Below, piece after piece: positions 13,167 through 22,454 of a stretch of 28,008 nt of DNA (the stretch's first letter is position 1; every line of letters begins with the position of its first letter). The notes under the pieces were generated by a model. The model did not search any database, was not told the origin of the DNA, and saw only the letters and a list, made by a program, of their open reading frames with translations. The translations under genes were made by a program, and so were the position numbers. Source of the DNA: a virus; the IMG/VR virus record IMGVR_UViG_3300017729_000022, positions 1 to 28,008 of that record; one strand, given 5' to 3'.

Positions 13167-13442
13167 TTAGTACAATAAAGTTATTTGTCCTGCAGATAAT
13201 GCAGCACTAGAGGAATTGGTAATATTTATGATCGCAAAAGGGTAAGTAAGTCCTTCCTTCAAATCCATTGTAACTGAGGCAGAATCACCTTGAAATGTAA
13301 CTTCGTATGTTGCATCTTCATTACAATGTATTGCTCTTGTAACATCAAAAGCATTTGTATCAGCAGCTCTCTCTGTTGCTGTTACTGCAGGGGAAGCACT
13401 TCTCTGAACTGAAAAGTCTCTGTAAGTATTTGTGTTTGCCAT
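13167..13442 (-). CDS. Small beta-rich virion protein
   Basis: The 91-residue protein includes TRAIHCNEDATYEVTFQG and VTMDLKEGLTYPFAIINI, alternating strands with a hydrophobic ending. Proteins of this size and style commonly sit next to fibre genes in phages as minor structural proteins. No specific family is assigned. ATG at 13442 has AGGAG 6 bases upstream (AAAGGAGAAATC), one of the better ribosome-binding sites in the window. It follows the longest gene-free gap. Confidence 0.6.
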   Translation of the reverse strand: MANTNTYRDFSVQRSASPAVTATERAADTNAFDVTRAIHCNEDATYEVTFQGDSASVTMDLKEGLTYPFAIINITNSSSAALSAGQITLLY

Positions 13443-13560
13443 GATTTCTCCTTTGGTTTGTGGAAGGTTCTAAGGTACTGGCAATACCGTGAACGAACCA
13501 TAATTGTAAGGAATTTAGTAATGATTATTGTTATGGTACAAGGGAGAGGGTGTGGTATTG
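13443..13560 (-). promoter_or_regulatory. 118-base leader with a two-tier hairpin and weak promoter elements
   Basis: This is the largest gap in the late region. On the minus strand GGTTC pairs with GAACC and, inside it, GGTA pairs with TACC (13466-13499), separated by small internal loops. No U-tract follows, so it is not an intrinsic terminator. TACAAT (5 of 6 to a -10) occurs upstream of the hairpin, without a good -35. Possibilities are a late promoter for the fibre unit or an RNA-processing hairpin; the sequence alone does not decide. Confidence 0.3.
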
Positions 13561-16500
13561 CTACTTTTGTTCTTGTAAGTATTGCTTAACCAAGTAATTA
13601 AATCTTTTCTTAAAGTCTTTTGATGCAAATCTAGGAACAGATTTCATCTCTTTCATTAGAAGAGTTCTTTCTTCAGGCTCGGATTCCTTATATTTATCAA
13701 AAAATAAACCTGCTCTTAATTCAGGAGGTAATTCTAACCCATCATAAAACAAACCAGGATTTCTTACATCTTTAATTTTAAATGAAAATATAATTCTATC
13801 TTTTATTTTTTTCTTATCTTCAAACTCAGAATCTTTTATTGACTTTAATACTTCAGTTCTTGTCATTTCACCTGATTTATATTTTTTAAAAATCTCATTA
13901 CCAAACTCTCTTCTTTTTTTATCATCAGTATTCTTTTTTATTAGAGTTCTTTCAAGTTCTTTATCTTGCTTATAAGGATTAGTAAATGAAACAAATCTTC
14001 TGATACCAGGAATATTCCTCATCATTTCTAATGTTAATTCTTCTGTAGCTTTTTCATCTTGCTCTCCTGTAAGAGCTTTATAACCACCACCTACAATATC
14101 TGTCCAAATATTTCTATGAGTAGTGAACTGCTTAGTCATGTATTCAAGTTTAGCAGGACTTTTAAACATATCTGGAATGACATCACCTTCATCGATTTCA
14201 CCTAATTTTTCTCCAAAATCAACAAAGAATTTGCCTGTTCTTCCTGGAATAAACTCTGCTTCTGGTTCTACTGGTCTACCTCTGTCATCAAAAATTGGTT
14301 CACCTTTAAAAAAGTTATGATTAATTCCACCCATAATTAAAGCATCTAATAATGGAGGTAATGGGTCTTGAGCAGGTACTACAGATGCTAAATCTTTTAC
14401 AGCTTCTATTGCTTGATCTGAAGCATCTTTTCCTAAGTAAGATTTTTCAAGCATAGCATCAGTAGCAGAAGCAACTAACTTTTGGCCTGTATCTTTAGGA
14501 AGTTTAAAGTACATATATCTTTTATTACCTCTATCATCTGTATAAGAAAAAGGAGTAGTAACTATCCAATTATCATTTTTTATTCTTTCATTAATATCAT
14601 TATATGCTTTTGGATTTACAACATTATTAGCAAACCATAAACTTGATGCTGTTCCTGCGATCCATGCACTTTTTGTAGCAAACCCTTTAGGGTCTTTTTT
14701 GGGAGAACGCATCAATCCTCTTGTTGCTTGAACTGTAGCATTTAAATAAGGCAATCCACTATCTAATGCTTTTACTACAGAACCACCTTGTGCAAAGTCT
14801 AAGTAATTTCGTGCTTCATAGGTAGCTTGTAATGGTGATTTACCATTCTTTAATGCTCTTTCTCTCAATGCTAATCTTGTCCATATTTCACTTGTTTCGC
14901 CTAAATATCTTGCTGCTGATTGTAATGCTTCAAATGTATTAGAGATTCTACCTGTAGGTCTATAAGATTTTCCAAAACCTCCTTGATGAGTTAAAAACTC
15001 CATTCCACCACCTTCCATAATGTAGTCTCTATATCTACCTTTTTTTCTAATTGCATCTGTAGCAACTGAAGCTAAATCAAGAGCCATTTGCGCTCCAAAT
15101 TTTGGAAGATGTGGTGAATATTCACTAGTGGTAAGATATACATATCCAATATCTCTAGGCATATTAACTAAAGCAAATTCAGGGTTAGCACCTGTTGCCA
15201 TTGTTTTTAAGGCTCTATTTCCACTAATAAGGCTAATAATATTAGCAGTATTAGCTGCAAATAAAGGATCAGATGTTACCCATTCATTAGCAAATTCTGA
15301 TTTAACATAAAATTCTTTTTTCTGTCCTTTTTCAAAATAAGAAACTGGAGAATATCCTTTTGGAGGTTTCTCTCCTGGTTTTAACTCTAGTCCCATAATA
15401 TTATTTGGACTCTCTCTAATCATATCTCGAAAAGCAACATTTGCTTTATTCTTTGCAATACGAGATTGAATCATAGAAATATTTCTAAAGAGCTTAACAG
15501 ACTGGTCAAGATTCACTGTCTTTTGAGAGCCTTCTTCTAACCTTTTTAAACCACTGCTAGGAACATTTATTTTGCGACCATTACGGATATAAGATATTTC
15601 TGGGTCTACCTTATCAATAAATTCTTTTCTAGTGTAATCTTTATCTTTTAATAGTTCATAAGTCTTTTCTGGAATAAGTCCATTATCATATAATTCTTTT
15701 AAATTAGTCTTCTCTTCTAAGAAGAACTGGTCTGCTTTTTTATTTAACTTATCATATAATCTTGGATCTGATTTTTTAATTTCTTTTAAATATGCTAAGT
15801 GACCCTCATAACCTCCAGGTACTTTATAATTAGGCTTATATTCTTGAATAGTAATATTTCTCCTACTTTCAATTATAGTATCAAGTAGTTTTCTTTCATG
15901 CTTTCCTAATCCATCAAAAATGCGTTTAGCTGCCTCTTCATATATAAGAGCTGATTTATTGTTAGCTCCTAATGCTAAATCATGCAACATTGCTGCTTTC
16001 TCACCAAATGGCCCTGATTGTCTTAGTTCTTTTTTAATGTTACCAGATACATCAACAAAGCCTCTGACAAGTTTATTTTTAGTATCTTGCCAAGACTTTG
16101 TATTAAATCCAGACATATCTTTAAAAGATTTTTCATAAAAGTCTTGTACAGAACTATGTGCGCCTTTTGATTCAGGTAATAAAATTACATTACTAGTAAC
16201 TTCGCTATAAAGCCTATCAAGCTCTGCAGGATTATATCCCTTACCTTCCATTCTTTTATTAAAATATTCATTAACATCAACAGTTCTCTTAGTTCCTTTA
16301 TCTGTAACAATGTTCTTATCTGGGAGTATATCTGTGTTTACTGTATAACCTAATTGCTGACCTTGAACTCTATTTTCTTCTATTAGTTCATTAACTCGAC
16401 CTAAAGACCTTTCTGCTTGAGTTCTCTGTATTTCAGTAAGATTTGGATTTTGCAATGCTTGCTCTTGCATTTTTTTTGTTTCTTTTAAGTTAGCAAGCTC

Positions 16501-17427
16501 TGCATCGATTTTTAATATTTTCTCAGAAGGTTTACGCTCTGGTAATAACTTTACTTTTTTACTTCTTACAATCTCTTTATTAAAGTCTAAGGTCTTAACT
16601 TGACTACGAGACATATCTTGTAATTCTTTAAAGAAGTCTTTGTTTTCTAGTAATATCTGTTCTGCATTTTTTTTAAAATTATTTATATCTACTTCTACTT
16701 CTTTAGCTAATTGTTGTCTCTTTTGAGGAGATATACGACCTGCTTTCTGAGCTTTTCTAATTCCACTAAATAATGGTAATGTGTGAAATAATGGAGACCT
16801 TTTAATTTCACCCCATCCCTCTTCTCTTTTATCAGGGTCTACTAATTTTATCCAATTAGAAGCTATATCTGATAAGAACTCTGCATATTGACTAATACCC
16901 CCGATAGGATCTTCGGCCATAGTCATACCCATAATAGGTGCGCCTGCAGTTAAAAGTATTAGTTCCTTACCAACTCTACTTGTAATCGGTTCATCTTCTT
17001 TAGGGTCTAAATAATTTAATAATGGTTCAAATTGATAAGCAGTGGCTTGACCCTTAATAGACTCTGCTTGCTCTGGATTTTCTTTAAAAAACTTGACTCT
17101 TTCTTGAGTTTGGCTAAAAGCATCTTGCAATCCTTGAAAAAATCCTTCATTCATATCTTTTACTTCAGGATCTTTAATAGCAGTAAAAGTATATTGAGGT
17201 TGAGATTGCTTCATGGGGATACTCATTCCTAAAGCATTTAACTTGTCCTCATCATCACTACCTATAGTAATAGTTACTTTTGGTTCTACAGGTTTAGTTA
17301 ATTCATTTTGAAATATATCAGGCCTTATCTTACTAAATATACTAGTAAGTGCTTTGTCGCTTTGATTCGCTAAGTCTGGTCTGGTTTCACGAATCCTTTT
17401 TAAAAAGATTGTTTGATTATCAGCCAT
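13561..17427 (-). CDS. Large internal virion / ejection protein with LPD38-like domain
   Basis: The 1288-residue protein has an N-terminal helical region with coiled coil (about 240-360). The middle and C-terminal portion includes GANPEFALVNMPRDIGYVYL (about 746-765), ERALKNGKSPLQATYEARNY (about 856-875), then FAQGG and SGLPYLNATVQATRGLMRSP (about 890-909). This follows the large polyvalent-protein-associated domain LPD38 pattern seen in phage- and plasmid-delivered proteins. Such proteins are thought to travel with DNA into the host. A hydrophobic patch near 730-740 and another near 920-935 could insert in membranes. No lysozyme or peptidase motif is evident. Its length suggests a DNA-ejection channel component rather than a tape measure. 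Confidence 0.6.
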   Translation of the reverse strand: MADNQTIFLKRIRETRPDLANQSDKALTSIFSKIRPDIFQNELTKPVEPKVTITIGSDDEDKLNALGMSIPMKQSQPQYTFTAIKDPEVKDMNEGFFQGLQDAFSQTQERVKFFKENPEQAESIKGQATAYQFEPLLNYLDPKEDEPITSRVGKELILLTAGAPIMGMTMAEDPIGGISQYAEFLSDIASNWIKLVDPDKREEGWGEIKRSPLFHTLPLFSGIRKAQKAGRISPQKRQQLAKEVEVDINNFKKNAEQILLENKDFFKELQDMSRSQVKTLDFNKEIVRSKKVKLLPERKPSEKILKIDAELANLKETKKMQEQALQNPNLTEIQRTQAERSLGRVNELIEENRVQGQQLGYTVNTDILPDKNIVTDKGTKRTVDVNEYFNKRMEGKGYNPAELDRLYSEVTSNVILLPESKGAHSSVQDFYEKSFKDMSGFNTKSWQDTKNKLVRGFVDVSGNIKKELRQSGPFGEKAAMLHDLALGANNKSALIYEEAAKRIFDGLGKHERKLLDTIIESRRNITIQEYKPNYKVPGGYEGHLAYLKEIKKSDPRLYDKLNKKADQFFLEEKTNLKELYDNGLIPEKTYELLKDKDYTRKEFIDKVDPEISYIRNGRKINVPSSGLKRLEEGSQKTVNLDQSVKLFRNISMIQSRIAKNKANVAFRDMIRESPNNIMGLELKPGEKPPKGYSPVSYFEKGQKKEFYVKSEFANEWVTSDPLFAANTANIISLISGNRALKTMATGANPEFALVNMPRDIGYVYLTTSEYSPHLPKFGAQMALDLASVATDAIRKKGRYRDYIMEGGGMEFLTHQGGFGKSYRPTGRISNTFEALQSAARYLGETSEIWTRLALRERALKNGKSPLQATYEARNYLDFAQGGSVVKALDSGLPYLNATVQATRGLMRSPKKDPKGFATKSAWIAGTASSLWFANNVVNPKAYNDINERIKNDNWIVTTPFSYTDDRGNKRYMYFKLPKDTGQKLVASATDAMLEKSYLGKDASDQAIEAVKDLASVVPAQDPLPPLLDALIMGGINHNFFKGEPIFDDRGRPVEPEAEFIPGRTGKFFVDFGEKLGEIDEGDVIPDMFKSPAKLEYMTKQFTTHRNIWTDIVGGGYKALTGEQDEKATEELTLEMMRNIPGIRRFVSFTNPYKQDKELERTLIKKNTDDKKRREFGNEIFKKYKSGEMTRTEVLKSIKDSEFEDKKKIKDRIIFSFKIKDVRNPGLFYDGLELPPELRAGLFFDKYKESEPEERTLLMKEMKSVPRFASKDFKKRFNYLVKQYLQEQK

Positions 17428-18347
17428 TATTTTTCAGGAAAACCTATAAAGTCATAGTTTTCTAAATTACTAGGGTCTCCACCTTTAAATTTTAACTGAC
17501 CCATTAAAGTATCAGAGATAACATCTCCAGGATTAATAGATATACTGCCACTTTGAACATTAGACCAAGACTTAGGAGTAATAGGAGTTATTGTAGCTTG
17601 ATTATCGCCTTTTGAATTACCAGAAATATCTTCAGGTAAACTAAATATGTCATCTTCTTTAAATTTACCAACTTGTCTTTTTACTTCTTTCTTACTACCA
17701 TCTTCATAGTATTCATAAAATACTTGATCAAGTCCCTCTTGAACTTCTTCTTTTCTTACAACCTTTGCTTCTTTTTCTTTAACTGGTTTTGATTTTGAAG
17801 TAAGTAGTTTTCTCGAACCATCGGCAAAGACATTATAAGTATTTAAAAAATTACCTTCTTGCTCTTCTTCTTTATAAATAGGCTTTAAACCTAATTTAAT
17901 TTCACTTTCTTTAGTTCTTTGTTTTTCTTCTAATTCAGTAGGAGCCACTCCAAGCATACCTGCAGATTGCATTGCTTTCTTCTCTGCAGATTCAACTTGC
18001 TTAGTAACTATAGCTTCCTCTTCTTTACTAGGCATAAACTGAAAATCAGGAGATACTGCTGAATAAACTGTACTAGCTCCTGTTTTACCATCAGAAGCAA
18101 TAATCATTCGCTTACCACGCATAATTGTTTCTCTATTGGATTGAGTTAATTCAACATCACTAACCATACCATTAAAAAGATCTAGCTCTCTTTTAAGACG
18201 GTTCTTCTCTTCTTCCTGCTTTTTAAGTCTATCCTGTAAACTAAGTTCTGCACCTCTTTGTAATCCTGCACTTACACCTTGAGCAAAGCCACCTGCAATA
18301 GCTTGACCTAATGATGGTCTTTTCTTTGTTTTAAATTTAAAAGCCAT
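17427..18347 (-). CDS. Probable internal virion protein, charged and disordered
   Basis: The 306-residue protein starts MAFKFKTKKRPSLGQAIAGG, then AGLQRGAELSLQDRLKKQEE. This is a Gly/Ala segment followed by a charged coiled coil. The remainder is low-complexity, rich in Lys/Glu, with repeated K-E-E-E runs and a small C-terminal beta-like part (SGSISINPGDVI). There are no known motifs. It is coupled by TAATG on both sides between the S74-tailed protein and the LPD38-like protein, so I place it with the ejected internal proteins. Confidence 0.55.
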   Translation of the reverse strand: MAFKFKTKKRPSLGQAIAGGFAQGVSAGLQRGAELSLQDRLKKQEEEKNRLKRELDLFNGMVSDVELTQSNRETIMRGKRMIIASDGKTGASTVYSAVSPDFQFMPSKEEEAIVTKQVESAEKKAMQSAGMLGVAPTELEEKQRTKESEIKLGLKPIYKEEEQEGNFLNTYNVFADGSRKLLTSKSKPVKEKEAKVVRKEEVQEGLDQVFYEYYEDGSKKEVKRQVGKFKEDDIFSLPEDISGNSKGDNQATITPITPKSWSNVQSGSISINPGDVISDTLMGQLKFKGGDPSNLENYDFIGFPEK

Positions 18348-19348
18348 TATTTCACTGCCTTTCCGTAGTAAACATGTTTAATACCATCTATCTCAACTAC
18401 TGCTTCATTATTGACCTTTTCAACATCTTGAGCCATTAAACCGATCTGAGGTGTCTTGTTACCTTTGTAGTTAAATAGATATACAGGTAAGCCATTATCT
18501 AATGAACCTACCTGACTAATGTTTTCTTTGATTCTTATGTCACTACCTAAAACATAAGTTGTTAAAGCACTACCTGCTCCTTGTGCCGCAGAACCTAATA
18601 CACCTTCCCACCATTCTGGGGCATTATCTAATTGTGCTTGTATTTGCGCCCTATTTGTTTGCTCTTGCATTATAGCTCTTGACATTTGATCTTGTATTTG
18701 CTGTTGAGTTTGTTGTAAGCCTGCCATTGTATTTTCTTGTCCTATTGCTAATCTTGGAACTTGTTGTAATTGTTGTGCAGTTTGAGCTTCAATACCAGTA
18801 AGTCTATCTAATAAACTTCTTTCTGCTCTTTCTTGCATACCTGGAGTTAATGCTTCTAATGTTTGAGCTTCACCACCTGAACCTAATATTGAGCGTTGTA
18901 ATTGACTTAATAATTGACCTTGTTGTCTAGCACCCACTCTTTCAGCTATATCTTTTTGAGCTACACTAGACCTTTGAATAAGACTTTCAAGTTCTCCAAT
19001 TTGTTCTTCGGTTTTAGCTTCTGTTTCATCAAGCTGTGCCATTCTACGAGATTCTTCAGAGGCAGTTCTAGCTTCTTCTATACTTTCATAGGATTTACCA
19101 TCTGGAGTCACATAAAGACCAGTTTCAGGATTATAAGTAGCATCATCACCTGCAAGAGATATTTTATTTTGCAATGATTGTATGTAGTTACTTGCGTTAG
19201 CATTTGCATTTTTTATTCTTCTATTTTTAGTTACACCTTCACCTTCAAATGCCTTATAACTCCAACTTTTTAATACCTTACCTGTTTCATTGTCAATGAC
19301 TTGTATTCTTTTTGAAGGTTCATGATTATTTATTCTATATCTATCCAT
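18347..19348 (-). CDS. Coiled-coil virion protein ending in an S74-type intramolecular chaperone segment
   Basis: The 333-residue protein is mostly helical and Gln/Glu-rich (about 85-245, e.g. QQTQQQIQDQMSR), followed by a Gly/Ala hinge. The final 66 residues are GSDIRIKENIS (about 268-278), VYLFNYKG and QIGLMAQDVEKVNNEAV. This is the S-D-x-R-x-K-x-N-I ... F-x-Y-K-G ... G-x-M-A-Q-D-V pattern of peptidase S74 chaperones, with Ser269 and Lys274 in the dyad-like positions. The usual long helical C-terminal part is missing. S74 segments normally fold and self-cleave from trimeric fibres, so one on a coiled-coil internal protein is notable. Confidence 0.65.
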   Translation of the reverse strand: MDRYRINNHEPSKRIQVIDNETGKVLKSWSYKAFEGEGVTKNRRIKNANANASNYIQSLQNKISLAGDDATYNPETGLYVTPDGKSYESIEEARTASEESRRMAQLDETEAKTEEQIGELESLIQRSSVAQKDIAERVGARQQGQLLSQLQRSILGSGGEAQTLEALTPGMQERAERSLLDRLTGIEAQTAQQLQQVPRLAIGQENTMAGLQQTQQQIQDQMSRAIMQEQTNRAQIQAQLDNAPEWWEGVLGSAAQGAGSALTTYVLGSDIRIKENISQVGSLDNGLPVYLFNYKGNKTPQIGLMAQDVEKVNNEAVVEIDGIKHVYYGKAVK

Positions 19349-19542
19349 TATAAATCCTTTGCTTTTTTAATTTCTGAGAAATGCCACTCTGCGTTTAGCT
19401 TTACTGCTAAGTAAAACTTCCCTTCTTTAGTGCATATTCCAATATCTGTGTCTTTACCTTCTTGAGGACTAAAAAATCCTTGCTTAAGGTTGAAAATCTT
19501 ATCTTGCTTACCATCAGTAAGTGTTTCAATGGTTTCTTCCAT
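19348..19542 (-). CDS. Small hypothetical protein in the tail/internal gene block
   Basis: The 64-residue protein begins MEETIETLTDGKQDKIFNLK and contains GICTKEGKFYLAVKLNAEW, a beta-like core, before a basic end. It has no recognised family or membrane span. TAATG junctions at both ends place it as a translated link between the large stopper-like protein and the S74-tailed protein, probably a minor structural or assembly factor. Confidence 0.6.
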   Translation of the reverse strand: MEETIETLTDGKQDKIFNLKQGFFSPQEGKDTDIGICTKEGKFYLAVKLNAEWHFSEIKKAKDL

Positions 19543-22454
19543 TATGGATTACCCCCCTCTATATCATAGTCAATATCAATACCATCGATACGAACATTGC
19601 TTTCTACTCCATATATCTCAATCTCAATGCTTTTACCTAGTTCATTAATAATAGTAGAATGTGTTTGCAGGGTAGTATGTTCAACCATTTCTTGAGTTAT
19701 AGATGCTGTATCACTGCCATCTATATACACCTTATAAGACATGGCAGTTCCAGTGCCACTACCTTTATAAGTGATATGTAGTTTTGTAAATCGTTTAAAT
19801 TGATCTGGTACTCCAAAATCAAATCTCTTTGTTTTGAGTAACATTGTAGAGGTTGTATCATTTGTAGTACTACTAAATACATTTGTCACCTTAGTAGTGC
19901 CAGTATTAAATGTTTGCAGCTCTTGATTATCTGACAATACAAATTGACTTTGAAAAGTACCTGTAAAATCATCAAACTTTGACCAAGACTGAGTATCAAA
20001 GTTATAAGCATACATTATCGTAGAATCAAAATCATAATTAACAACTAATGTGTTAATATTACCATGATACCCTAATGATAAAGCACCTTCGTTTACATTT
20101 AAAGTTAATCCTTGATATGTATCTCTTATTAGTAAGGATACTTCTGATATTTCTGTACCACGCATTAGACTTACTTGCCTATTATCAGCAAAGCAAATAC
20201 CATAAGGTGTATCTACCACTGCGTGTTTATGTAAACATCCAATACCTGCTATATGCCTTTCTAAAATAAAGTTTACTGATTGTGCGCTTTGTATTCTGTA
20301 AACATATATGTTTCTTGTTTTAAATACATATAGTCGATTCTGTGCAGAATGTAAAGCAGTTATTTCATCCCCATCATTCTTACCAACATCAAGAAACTTT
20401 GTTCCCACCACGGCCTCATCGAGCTTAAAGTTATCAGTAAAGACAATGCGATTCTTTTCACGAATTGTTTGATCATTCTCGTCCTTAAAATCTATATTTG
20501 CGTAAAACGCTTTGTTACCAACTACTACCGCTGTATTCCACTTAATTGGTTTTAATCTAGTTTCTGCAGCTCTACCTGTAAGTGAGTTGTAGGTGGCAAG
20601 TTTTAAACCATCGTTTGGTAGATACCAAGTAGCTACTTTATCTGTAGAAACAGTACATACAAAAGCATCCTTTCCACTCCAATCATAATCACTTACTAAC
20701 TGCGCAAAACCTTCTCCCTGCCAGTTTCCCCAAATTACTGCTATGCCTGAAGTAGGGCCTGTAGTTAAGGTAGTTGTAGAAATTGATTTAATGTTTGCAA
20801 TCCAAGTAGTTGGCTTTTCTAATTCTGCAGAAAATAGTGCTACAGTATTAGATGATAAAGCATCTGCGACTATCACTGCTTTATCTGCAGCAAAACTAGA
20901 AGCATTAGACCAATTAGTAGCTCCTTTAAATGTTGTTGAGCTATAATCACTAGCTGTAGTGCTTAAATCATGTACATCATCGCTTGCCGCACCATAAGGC
21001 TCTATACAAGGAATCCAATTACCATTGTTTGATGTAGCAGTAATACTACCACGAATAATTGAATCTGTTGCTGAATTTTTAGCTCTTGGGTCATCTGAAA
21101 AACCATCTTGAACATCATAAGTAGTTACTAAATACCAATCAACATCATCTACGGGTTGCCAATATAAGTTAATACCTGTAATTCTTTTATTCCAACGAGC
21201 AAGGTCTGTACCTGTATCAACAACTAATTGAATACCAGGACAACGATTAGCTTGAACAGCATTTTGTGAAAAAACTCCTATATCACCATGAGTATCTCTG
21301 CCTAATTCACTTTCCTGTACATAATCATAAATAAATGTAACTGTGTATTTATCCTTACTATTAAATGTATTTGCAGCAGCATCATCAATTAATTTTAAAC
21401 CATCAGTAGTTGGAAAATAAACAAAGATACCTACTTCATTCGCTGTACCAATTGCACTTTCTTGATCAAAAGCGTGCTGTAATGGAACTACAGTTGGAGG
21501 TGTTAATTCTGTATCTTCTAATGTCCAAGCATTGACTGCTGCGGCCATCGGTGGTGTTCTAAATCTGTAATGAGTTAAAGGAGTAATATCTTGTCCAAAA
21601 ACACTTCTTTTAATATGTCCATACCATTTAGGATCATTGGAAAAAGAACCGTCACTAATTCTTAATATTTGATTGTGTACTAAAAGGTCGTGACTAGGAA
21701 ATTCTTTTATAGATATATCATCAATTCTGTAACTTGAATATGTCGATGAAGTAACTGAATAAAATGCAATCCCACCATTACTTTCTTTTGGTGAAAAATA
21801 TAAATTATGTGTAGTTGCTGTAAGTCTAGTTGTATCAATATATGTTTCACTTAAATCTGCGCTCTGTATCTTTATATCTGCTTTTCCTCCACCTTCGATA
21901 TTAGATAATGTAAATTGTAATCGATAAATTTTATTCTTCTCTAGCTTACCTGCCATACTAGCATTAGTTTGAGATAATGCACCTTCACCAGAGCTTAATG
22001 TATAAGAAACATGAGCAGGAACTGATGGAGGTTCACCTGCATTAAAGGCCCAACCTGTGCCAAATGTCCAAGAGCTACTAGAAGATAACGCACCATTTGT
22101 TATCATCTCACTACCATAAGTAGAATAAGTATTTACTGTGGCCCATGAACCTGAAGTACCATCAGCAACATCAACTCTATAAACCTTATCTGCATTAGCA
22201 ATTACCCACCACTCAGTACTTCTATTGTTACTGCTTCCATCTTTTTCAGTACGATAGCGTATGAACTCAGAATTAATTTGTTCAGTACCTGACAAGGCAC
22301 TGGATTGATTAGTATTTGAACCTTTCTTTGTAATACTACCTCTTTTGGTATTAATAGCATTATCAAACTCTTGAAACTGATTATCTGATATATCTAATTC
22401 AGATTGATATGTAACTAATCCACCTGAAAAATCTCTTATACTTTTTCTAGCCAT
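19542..22454 (-). CDS. Large tail-stopper / tubular structural protein with a carbohydrate-binding-like insertion
   Basis: The 970-residue beta-rich protein has the N-terminus IRDFSGGLVTYQSELDISDN, which is typical of phage structural proteins that join the adaptor to the tail. It often precedes repeated beta-propeller-like blades; later repeats include FADNRQVSLMRGTEISEVSL and NFDTQSWSKFDDF. An insertion at about 115-252 (EMITNGALSSSSSWTFGTG ... YRIDDISIKEF) interrupts the first blade region and looks like the CBM-like modules of the LamG fibre. It is coupled by TAATG both to the adaptor upstream and to the 64-residue gene downstream. Confidence 0.7.
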   Translation of the reverse strand: MARKSIRDFSGGLVTYQSELDISDNQFQEFDNAINTKRGSITKKGSNTNQSSALSGTEQINSEFIRYRTEKDGSSNNRSTEWWVIANADKVYRVDVADGTSGSWATVNTYSTYGSEMITNGALSSSSSWTFGTGWAFNAGEPPSVPAHVSYTLSSGEGALSQTNASMAGKLEKNKIYRLQFTLSNIEGGGKADIKIQSADLSETYIDTTRLTATTHNLYFSPKESNGGIAFYSVTSSTYSSYRIDDISIKEFPSHDLLVHNQILRISDGSFSNDPKWYGHIKRSVFGQDITPLTHYRFRTPPMAAAVNAWTLEDTELTPPTVVPLQHAFDQESAIGTANEVGIFVYFPTTDGLKLIDDAAANTFNSKDKYTVTFIYDYVQESELGRDTHGDIGVFSQNAVQANRCPGIQLVVDTGTDLARWNKRITGINLYWQPVDDVDWYLVTTYDVQDGFSDDPRAKNSATDSIIRGSITATSNNGNWIPCIEPYGAASDDVHDLSTTASDYSSTTFKGATNWSNASSFAADKAVIVADALSSNTVALFSAELEKPTTWIANIKSISTTTLTTGPTSGIAVIWGNWQGEGFAQLVSDYDWSGKDAFVCTVSTDKVATWYLPNDGLKLATYNSLTGRAAETRLKPIKWNTAVVVGNKAFYANIDFKDENDQTIREKNRIVFTDNFKLDEAVVGTKFLDVGKNDGDEITALHSAQNRLYVFKTRNIYVYRIQSAQSVNFILERHIAGIGCLHKHAVVDTPYGICFADNRQVSLMRGTEISEVSLLIRDTYQGLTLNVNEGALSLGYHGNINTLVVNYDFDSTIMYAYNFDTQSWSKFDDFTGTFQSQFVLSDNQELQTFNTGTTKVTNVFSSTTNDTTSTMLLKTKRFDFGVPDQFKRFTKLHITYKGSGTGTAMSYKVYIDGSDTASITQEMVEHTTLQTHSTIINELGKSIEIEIYGVESNVRIDGIDIDYDIEGGNP

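Noticed and set aside
13561-17427. Tape measure protein of a long-tailed phage
   Set aside because: The protein has a globular LPD38-like part and no long repeating hydrophobic helix. No tail tube, sheath or assembly chaperone genes are nearby, and the head-tail genes are podovirus-like.
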